A DNA stretch of 8,375 nt from Rhodospirillaceae bacterium (GTDB taxonomy: Bacteria > Pseudomonadota > Alphaproteobacteria > UBA828). A program made the position numbers and the translations under genes. This document shows, one piece after another, positions 1 through 5,203 of this stretch. The notes under the pieces are model-generated. The model was not told where the DNA came from, did not search any database, and worked only from the letters and a program-made list of their open reading frames with translations. The stretch covers positions 1 to 8,375 of the forward strand of contig JAPPKP010000069.1 in NCBI GenBank assembly GCA_028819955.1, in the 5' to 3' direction. Every line of letters starts with the position of its first letter. The stretch's first letter is position 1.

Positions 1-27
1 CAGTCTCCCCGACTCTCCACTTCTTCT

Positions 28-55
28 CGTCATGCCCGGACTTGATCCGGGCATC
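28..55 (+). repeat. REP-like palindrome, copy 1
   Basis: This 28-bp unit contains a perfect 9-bp stem, ATGCCCGGA (32-40) paired with TCCGGGCAT (46-54), around a CTTGA loop (41-45). It is flanked by CGTC on the left and C on the right. A second copy lies in inverted orientation at 95-122. From general knowledge, palindromes of the CGTCATGCCCGG...CCGGGCATC type are scattered between genes in many alphaproteobacterial genomes. No T-tract follows, so it does not look like a classical intrinsic terminator. Its position just beyond the 3' end of the beta-propeller gene would fit a role in RNA 3'-end stability or DNA structure, but that is inference. Confidence 0.8.
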
Positions 56-94
56 TCTCTCTGCCAAATCCGTTGAGTCTCGAGCCAACACGTG

Positions 95-122
95 GATGGC
101 CGGGTCAAGCCCGGCCATGACG
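95..122 (-). repeat. REP-like palindrome, copy 2 (inverted)
   Basis: Read on the minus strand this matches copy 1 at 24 of 28 positions, including the CGTC flank and the CTTGA loop. On the plus strand the stem is ATGGCCGGG (96-104) paired with CCCGGCCAT (110-118), again 9 bp and perfect. All four differences from copy 1 lie in the stem and form two compensatory base-pair swaps. The copies are separated by 39 bp (56-94), giving a head-to-head pair like the BIME arrangements of REP elements. The pair starts 45 bp beyond the beta-propeller stop codon. No REP-associated transposase gene is visible in the window. Confidence 0.8.
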
Positions 123-166
123 TATTGGGGTTCTCGGCAAAGCGTACGAACTTCTCGATCGGGACA

Positions 167-1324
167 CTAGTGGCAGTAGTTGACCGCCCCGGCCATGTGC
201 GCGCCCCAGGGCTCCTCGCCCACGCCTTCGATCGTCGCGACGACGGTTTTCGCCTGCACGTCGATCACGGCGACCGTGTCGGCATCGCTGAGCGCCACGT
301 AGAGCTTGGTGCCGTCCGGCGTCACGACGCCGGTCTCGGGCGTGCCGGGCAGCGCGACCTCGCCGGCCGGCTGCATGGTCTCCAGGTCGATCACCAGCGC
401 CTTGTCGTCGCCCCGGCTGATCACGTAGGCAAACCTGTCGAGCCAGCCGGTGTTGACGCCGGTCATGTCGGCCGCGCCGGGGAGGCGCGCAACCTCGTCG
501 AGGGTCGCGGTCGAGACCACGGAGACGGTCTCGTCGCCGTTGTTGGGGACGATCATGTAGCGGCCATCGCCGGTGGTGAACGCGCGCCAGGGCGTATCGC
601 CAAGCGCCAGGTCCTTGAGCGTCCGGCCCGATTCGAGATCGATCACTGCCATGCGGTCGCCCTCGCCGTAGGCCGCAAAGCCGAGACGCCCGTCGGGCGT
701 GGCGGTGACGTTGATGATGCCCTGATAGGCGGTGTCGTCGTCCTCGTGATGCGCGAGCGCGCGGTCGGGCCCGATGGCGATCTCGCCCGCGACCCTGGCC
801 TTGGGCACGTCGATCACGCTGACGAAGCTCGCCCCGAGGTTGCCCACGTAGAGGCGCTCGCCTGCGAGGTCGAAGGTCATGTTGTGGGGCTCGTGCAGCC
901 CGTCCACGCGCGCGACTTCGTGCTCTGACCTGAGCGAGACCAGCGAGACCGTGCCTTCGCCGATATTGCCGACGGCGAGCACCGCGCCCGAGGGATCGAG
1001 CTCCATGTGCTCGGGCTCGTGGCCGAGCGGGATGGTGGCCGTCGTCTCCAGCGTCGCGAGATCGATCACCGAGATCGTGTCGTCGGCAGTGTTGGTCACG
1101 ACCATCTTGCCGAGCGCCGGGGCGACCGCGACCTGGTGCGGCACCTCGCCCACCCGAACACGCGCGACCACCGCATCGGTGCGCGTGTCGATCACCGCCA
1201 CGTCCGCCGAGGCCCGGTTGGGCACGAACACGTAGTTCGAGAGGTCGTCCAGCGCGTGAACGCTCGGCGCCGTAACGGCGAGCGCGGCGAGCGCACCGAG
1301 GCCCGCTGACAACAGCTTGTTCAT
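167..1324 (-). CDS. Exported YVTN-family beta-propeller protein
   Basis: The 385-residue protein begins with a clear Sec signal peptide: MNK, a hydrophobic stretch at about 4-19, and a likely signal peptidase I site after VHA at residue 24. The mature part is built from repeats of about 40 residues of the type VAVIDxxTxxVVAxIxVGxxPHxVAVxPDG, the YVTN/YncE and cytochrome-D1-like propeller pattern, so a seven-bladed periplasmic propeller is expected. Inter-blade loops follow G-x-x-P-[H/W]: GEVPH at 59, GHEPEH at 101, GLHEPH at 142, GDTPW at 242 and GEEPW at 369. I see one cysteine, C384, followed by the terminal residue H385. The start is fixed by the signal peptide and a strong ribosome binding site. 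It lies downstream of pyruvate kinase but has its own likely promoter. Substrate or ligand is unknown; homologues include putative surface-layer, metal- and heme-associated proteins, and nothing here chooses among them. Confidence 0.88.
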   Translation of the reverse strand: MNKLLSAGLGALAALAVTAPSVHALDDLSNYVFVPNRASADVAVIDTRTDAVVARVRVGEVPHQVAVAPALGKMVVTNTADDTISVIDLATLETTATIPLGHEPEHMELDPSGAVLAVGNIGEGTVSLVSLRSEHEVARVDGLHEPHNMTFDLAGERLYVGNLGASFVSVIDVPKARVAGEIAIGPDRALAHHEDDDTAYQGIINVTATPDGRLGFAAYGEGDRMAVIDLESGRTLKDLALGDTPWRAFTTGDGRYMIVPNNGDETVSVVSTATLDEVARLPGAADMTGVNTGWLDRFAYVISRGDDKALVIDLETMQPAGEVALPGTPETGVVTPDGTKLYVALSDADTVAVIDVQAKTVVATIEGVGEEPWGAHMAGAVNYCH

Positions 1325-1331
1325 TCCTTCC

Positions 1332-1338
1332 CCTCCTT
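1332..1338 (-). promoter_or_regulatory. Strong ribosome binding site of the beta-propeller gene
   Basis: The minus strand reads AAGGAGG followed by 7 nt (GGAAGGA) and then the ATG at 1324. This is a near-perfect Shine-Dalgarno sequence at ideal spacing and the strongest in the window. It fixes the start codon and suggests efficient translation. Confidence 0.85.
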
Positions 1339-1391
1339 GGGTTCGCGCGGGCCACCGCCCGCCCCGCCGGCGGCGGCATGGACAGACCGGC

Positions 1392-1421
1392 AGAATAGAA
1401 ATTGGCGCAGGCAGGGGTCAA
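1392..1421 (-). promoter_or_regulatory. Predicted sigma70-type promoter of the beta-propeller gene
   Basis: On the minus strand TTGACC (1416-1421, 5/6 match to TTGACA) is followed by an 18-bp spacer and TATTCT (1392-1397, 4/6 match to TATAAT). Transcription would start near 1385, giving a leader of about 60 nt before the ATG at 1324. The -35 box contains the TGA stop codon of pyruvate kinase (1418-1420). The local AT-rich patch (aatttctattct on the minus strand) stands out from its GC-rich surroundings. No intrinsic terminator separates the gene from pyruvate kinase, so read-through from upstream is also possible. Confidence 0.6.
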
Positions 1422-2863
1422 GCGTCCGACCCGGATTTCTCTTCCGCCGGGTGCACGCGGGCGATCCTGAGGGCGTTCGTGGTGCCGGGGGTGCCGAAGG
1501 GGACGCCGGCGGTGATGACGATGCGCTCGCCCGGTGCCGCGTGACCGGCGGCGAGCGCCTGAACGCACGCCTTCTCCACCATGTCGGTGAAGCCGGTGGC
1601 GTCGTCGGTGTGTACGCAGTGGACGCCCCAGAGCAGCGCGAGGCGGCGCGCGGTGCCGCGGTCCGGCGTCAGCACCAGAATAGGCACCGGCGGGCGCTCG
1701 CGCGCGGCCCGGAGCGCGGTCGAGCCCGAGGTCGTGTAGGTCACGATGGCGGTGGCATCCAGGGTCTCCGCCACCTGGCGTGCGGCGGCGGTGATGGCAT
1801 CGGCGGTCGTCGCCTCGGGGTCCTGCTGCTGCCAATCGACGTGGCGCCGGTAGGACGGGTCGCTCTCCACCCGCTCGACGATTCGGTTCATCATCGCCAC
1901 CGCCTCGCGCGGATAACGCCCGGCGGCGGATTCGCCGGAGAGCATGAGCGCATCGGCGCCGTCGTAGACCGCCGTCGCGACATCCGAGGCTTCGGCGCGG
2001 GTCGGCGACGGCGCGCTGATCATCGAATCCAGCATCTGGGTCGCGATCACCACCGGCTTGCCCGCCTCGCGGGCCGCGCGAACGATGCGCTTCTGCGCCG
2101 CCGGCACGTCCTCGGGCGCAAGCTCCACGCCGAGGTCGCCGCGCGCCACCATGATCGCGTCCGAGAGCGCGACCACCTCCTCCAGGCAGTCCAGCGCCGC
2201 GGGCTTCTCCAGCTTGGCGACGATGGAGACACCATCCGGCACCAGGGCGCGGGCGGTCCTGACGTCCTCCGGCCCCTGGACGAAGGAGAGCGCCACCCAG
2301 TCGACCCCGAGCTCGAGCGCGAACGCGAGGTCCTCCCGATCCTTCGGCGTCACCGCCTCGATGGGCAGCATCACGCCCGGCAGGTTGAGGCCCTTGCGGT
2401 CGGAGAGGACGCCCGCCGTCACCACCACGGTCTCGGCATGGTCCGGCCCGCACGCGGCGACGCGGAGCCGCACCTTGCCGTCGTCGAGCAGGACCTCGGC
2501 GCCGGGCGCGAGCGCCGCGAAGATCTCGGGGTGGGGCACGGGCGCCCGCGTCTGGTCCCCCGGCGCGTCGCCCAGGGCGAGAGTGAAGCGCTGGCCCTGG
2601 ACCAGCGCAATCCGGCCATCCTGGAACGTGCCGATTCTGAGCTTCGGTCCCTGCAGGTCCGCGAGAATGCCGATGGGTCTGCCGACTGCCTCCTCGACCG
2701 CGCGAACCAGGGCGTGGCGGGCGCGGTGCTCGGCGTGGCTGGCGTGGCTGAAGTTGAGGCGGAACACGTCCACGCCGGTCTCGAACAGCGCGCGGACGGT
2801 CGCCTCGTCGGCGCTCGATGGCCCGAGGGTCGCGACGATCTTGGCGCTGCGGTGGCGTCGCAC
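1418..2863 (-). CDS. pyk: Pyruvate kinase
   Basis: The 481-residue protein catalyses PEP + ADP to pyruvate + ATP, the last step of glycolysis, in the cytoplasm. Length and domain order fit the family: an (alpha/beta)8 barrel interrupted by the B domain (about 75-170), then a C-terminal domain (about 350-470). Visible active-site motifs are RLNFSH (35-40), DLQGPKLR (69-76), KLEK (K217 catalytic, E219 metal ligand), MVARGDLGVEL (238-248, D243 metal ligand), ATQMLDSM (274-281) and PTRAEASDV (287-295). The tail holds the usual TTSGSTA and GTPGTTN stretches. K74 stands where potassium-dependent enzymes have Glu. The start is GTG; its N-terminus MRRHRSAKIVATLGPSS aligns with family members, and an AGGGG ribosome binding site lies 8 nt upstream. 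It follows glycerate 2-kinase by 55 nt in the same direction, so the two are probably co-transcribed. Confidence 0.97.
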   Translation of the reverse strand: MRRHRSAKIVATLGPSSADEATVRALFETGVDVFRLNFSHASHAEHRARHALVRAVEEAVGRPIGILADLQGPKLRIGTFQDGRIALVQGQRFTLALGDAPGDQTRAPVPHPEIFAALAPGAEVLLDDGKVRLRVAACGPDHAETVVVTAGVLSDRKGLNLPGVMLPIEAVTPKDREDLAFALELGVDWVALSFVQGPEDVRTARALVPDGVSIVAKLEKPAALDCLEEVVALSDAIMVARGDLGVELAPEDVPAAQKRIVRAAREAGKPVVIATQMLDSMISAPSPTRAEASDVATAVYDGADALMLSGESAAGRYPREAVAMMNRIVERVESDPSYRRHVDWQQQDPEATTADAITAAARQVAETLDATAIVTYTTSGSTALRAARERPPVPILVLTPDRGTARRLALLWGVHCVHTDDATGFTDMVEKACVQALAAGHAAPGERIVITAGVPFGTPGTTNALRIARVHPAEEKSGSDA

Positions 2864-2871
2864 GGTCCGTG

Positions 2872-2876
2872 CCCCT
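2872..2876 (-). promoter_or_regulatory. Ribosome binding site supporting the GTG start of pyk
   Basis: AGGGG on the minus strand sits 8 nt before the GTG at 2863. It supports this non-ATG start, which also gives the N-terminal length expected from other pyruvate kinases. Confidence 0.6.
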
Positions 2877-2891
2877 GCGGTCTCCCCGCCA

Positions 2892-2922
2892 CCTATATCG
2901 GCAAGGCGGCGGTGCCGGTCAA
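2892..2922 (-). promoter_or_regulatory. Possible internal promoter of pyk
   Basis: On the minus strand TTGACC (2917-2922) precedes TATAGG (2892-2897) with a 19-bp spacer; GATATA (2894-2899) at 17 bp is an alternative -10. The -35 box contains the TGA stop codon of glycerate 2-kinase. The spacing or the -10 match is imperfect in either reading, so this is a weak prediction. If real, pyk could be expressed without glycerate 2-kinase. Confidence 0.35.
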
Positions 2923-4163
2923 CGGCTGACCAGGATGGCGCGGAAGTCGTTCACGTTGGTGAGCGTCGGCCCGGTCATCACCAGATCGCCGATCCCGGCG
3001 AAGAAGCCGTAGGCGTCGTTGGCGGCGAGACGCGCCGCCGCATCCTCCCCGGCCTCGCGGGCGCGCACGAGCGTGTCGGGCGTCACCAGGGCGCCGGCAT
3101 TGTCCTCGGTGCCGTCGATCCCGTCGGTATCGCAGGCGGTGGCGAAGATGCCGGGCGCGCCGTCGAGGGCCAGCGCGAGCGCGAGCGCGTACTCGGCGTT
3201 TGGGCCGCCCCGGCCCGCGCCGGTCACGGTCACCGTCGCCTCGCCGCCGGAGAGCAGCGCCGTGCCGGGCGCGGCATCCCGTGCAAGCCGGGCGTGCTCG
3301 CGGGCAAGGGCGCGCGCCTCGCCCTCCAGCGCATCGCCCAGGATCACGGGTTCGTAACCCTCCGCGCGCGCGGCCTCTGCGGCGGCGGCGAGCGCCATCG
3401 CCGGCGTTGCCACCATCCGGGTCTCGGCGCCTGCGAGCCGGGGGTCGCCTTCCTTCGGCGTCTCCTCCGCCCCGCTCGCGAGATGGCGGATGAGGGCGGC
3501 GGGCTCGTCGATGCCGTATTTGCGCAGCACGGCCAGCGCGTCGGCGAAGGTGGTGGGGTCGGGCACGGTCGGGCCCGAGCCGATCACGGCAGGGTCGTCG
3601 CCCGCTACGTCGGAGATCAACAGGCTCACGACTCGCGCGGGATGGCAGGCCGCGCCCAAGCGCCCGCCCTTGATGGCGGAGAGGTGCTTGCGCACACAGT
3701 TGATCTCGTCGATGGCGGCGCCCGAGCGCAGCAGCGCGCCGGTCATCGCCTGCTTGTCGGCGAGCTCGATTCCCGGCGCCGGCAGGGTGAGCAGCGCGGA
3801 GCCGCCGCCGGAAATCAGGCAGAGGGCGAGATCGTCCTTACCCAGGCCTTCCGCCAGGGAGAGGATGCGCACGGCGGCCTCGCGCCCGCCGGCGTCCGGC
3901 ACCGGGTGCGCCGCCTCGACCACCTCGATCCTTTCCGTCGGTACGCGGTGGCCGTAGCGGGTGACGACCAGACCCTCCAGCGGGCCGTCCCAGTGATCCT
4001 CCACGGCCCGCGCCATGGTCGCTGCCGCCTTGCCCGCACCGACGACCACCGTGCGACCCGCAGGCGGCTCAGGCAGGTGCGGAGGCAGGCATTGGGCCGG
4101 CTGAGCGCTGGCGAGCGCCGCGTCCAGCAGGCGGCGCAGGAGGAGTCTCGGATCTTCGCTCAT
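2919..4163 (-). CDS. Glycerate 2-kinase (MOFRL family)
   Basis: The 414-residue cytoplasmic enzyme phosphorylates D-glycerate with ATP to 2-phosphoglycerate. It belongs to the two-domain class variously named GckA, TtuD or GLYCTK. The N-terminal domain (about 5-235) shows VVVGAGKAA (39-47, with the conserved catalytic lysine K45), LISGGGSALL (116-125), VRKHLSAIKGGRL (157-169) and SDVAGDD...IGSGPTVPDPTTF (184-206). The C-terminal MOFRL domain (about 300-410) shows LLSGGEATVTV (303-313), GRGGPNAEYALALAL (318-332), DTDGIDG (345-351) and TGPTLTNVNDF (397-407). Length is normal for the family. The start gives the expected N-terminus, although its ribosome binding site (GGTGG close to the ATG) is poor. 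It is the first gene of a likely two-gene unit with pyk. Some relatives were annotated as hydroxypyruvate reductase (ttuD) in older work, but the motifs fit a kinase. I leave the symbol blank because naming varies. Confidence 0.93.
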   Translation of the reverse strand: MSEDPRLLLRRLLDAALASAQPAQCLPPHLPEPPAGRTVVVGAGKAAATMARAVEDHWDGPLEGLVVTRYGHRVPTERIEVVEAAHPVPDAGGREAAVRILSLAEGLGKDDLALCLISGGGSALLTLPAPGIELADKQAMTGALLRSGAAIDEINCVRKHLSAIKGGRLGAACHPARVVSLLISDVAGDDPAVIGSGPTVPDPTTFADALAVLRKYGIDEPAALIRHLASGAEETPKEGDPRLAGAETRMVATPAMALAAAAEAARAEGYEPVILGDALEGEARALAREHARLARDAAPGTALLSGGEATVTVTGAGRGGPNAEYALALALALDGAPGIFATACDTDGIDGTEDNAGALVTPDTLVRAREAGEDAAARLAANDAYGFFAGIGDLVMTGPTLTNVNDFRAILVSR

Positions 4164-4311
4164 GCCCCACCATGCCAGAGCCGCCGGCAGGCGTCATCCG
4201 GGGAGCGCACGCGCCGCAGCCGGGCCGCAAGCGCCGTCCGGCGCGACGCGCTACCATGCCGGCGCACAACACCCGGCGCCGGCGCGGTTCGGGTGACACG
4301 GGAGCCCGCCC

Positions 4312-5199
4312 ATGACCCCTGCCCGCCGCCGCCTGCTCTTCGGCGCCGTCCTCGCGACCATCTCGGGGCTCTGCTTCAGCACCGGCGGCTTCTTCGTCCG
4401 CTCGGTGTCGGTCGATCCCTGGGAGATCATCGCGGTCCGCTGCTTCTTCGCCGGGCTCGGCGTGCTCCTGATCCTCTTCGTGACCGAGCGCGGCCGGGTG
4501 TGGCCGGTGCTTCGCGCCTCGGGCTGGCCGGTGATCCTGGTGGGCGTCGCCACCGCCTGGGGGATCATCGCCTACGTGCTCTCGATGCAATACACGCTGG
4601 TCGCCAACGTGATCGCGATCATGACGACGTCCACCGTCATGGTCGCCCTGCTGGCGAAGCCGGTGCTGGGCGAGCCGGTGGCGCTCAGGACCTGGCTTGC
4701 CCTGCTGGGCAGCCTCTGCGGCGTCGGCGTCATGTTCTGGAGCGACGTGGGCGGAGGCGGCGTCATCGGCAACCTGCTGGCGCTCTCGATCGCCGCCGCG
4801 ATCGCGCTCCAGACCCTGATCGCGCGGCGCTTCCGCACCGGGCGGATGGAGCCGGCGGTGCTGATCGCGGCGGTGATCGCGGGCCTCGCCTCGCTGCCGC
4901 TGGCGCTGCCGTTCGACGCGACTGGGCGGGAAGTGGGGTTCATGGCCGCGCTCGGCCTGGTGCAGCTCGCGTCTGCGCTCACCCTCTACTTCTACGCCGC
5001 GCGCTACCTGCCCGCGCCGATCCTGATCTTCGTCGTTCTGATCGATGCGGTCTTCGCGCCGATCTGGGTCTGGCTCGGATTCGGCGAGGTGCCGGGCACG
5101 CTGGTCTTCATCGGCGCCGTGGTGATCCTGGCCTCGGTGGCCGGCAACGCCCTCTTCGGGGTGTTCGCGGCGCGCCGGAACCCGCCGGCCGAAACCTGA
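4312..5199 (+). CDS. EamA/DMT-superfamily inner-membrane transporter
   Basis: The 295-residue protein is almost entirely hydrophobic and fits ten membrane segments, roughly 8-28, 36-57, 71-91, 93-115, 124-144, 149-170, 181-200, 208-229, 232-255 and 262-284. This is the usual layout of two five-helix EamA repeats. The repeats end in similar GE-containing turns followed by a glycine-rich helix: GEPVALRTWLALLGSLCGV (120-138) and GEVPGTLVFIGAVVILASV (258-276). A positively charged start (TPARRR) and tail suggest both ends are cytoplasmic. GGGAG (4300-4304 reads GGGAG) lies 7 nt before the ATG. The 148-bp gap to the divergent glycerate 2-kinase gene (4164-4311) holds no promoter I can defend. Substrates in this family range from amino acids to nucleotide and drug metabolites, and the sequence does not identify this one. 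The gene overlaps nothing but ends 4 bp before the rne stop codon. Confidence 0.9.
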   Translation: MTPARRRLLFGAVLATISGLCFSTGGFFVRSVSVDPWEIIAVRCFFAGLGVLLILFVTERGRVWPVLRASGWPVILVGVATAWGIIAYVLSMQYTLVANVIAIMTTSTVMVALLAKPVLGEPVALRTWLALLGSLCGVGVMFWSDVGGGGVIGNLLALSIAAAIALQTLIARRFRTGRMEPAVLIAAVIAGLASLPLALPFDATGREVGFMAALGLVQLASALTLYFYAARYLPAPILIFVVLIDAVFAPIWVWLGFGEVPGTLVFIGAVVILASVAGNALFGVFAARRNPPAET

Positions 5200-5203
5200 A
5201 CCC

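Noticed and set aside
1364..1373. CCGCCGGCGG palindrome after pyruvate kinase as a terminator
   Set aside because: It has no T-tract and leaves almost no loop; such GC palindromes are common at this composition.
105..2453. 782-codon open frame on the minus strand across the propeller and pyruvate kinase genes
   Set aside because: It is out of frame with two well-supported genes and is very rich in Arg, Gly and Ala, as expected from an off-frame reading of GC-rich DNA where stop codons are rare.
5174..5189. GCCGG/CCGGC hairpin at the transporter 3' end as a terminator
   Set aside because: The stem is short, lies inside the coding sequence and has no T-tract.
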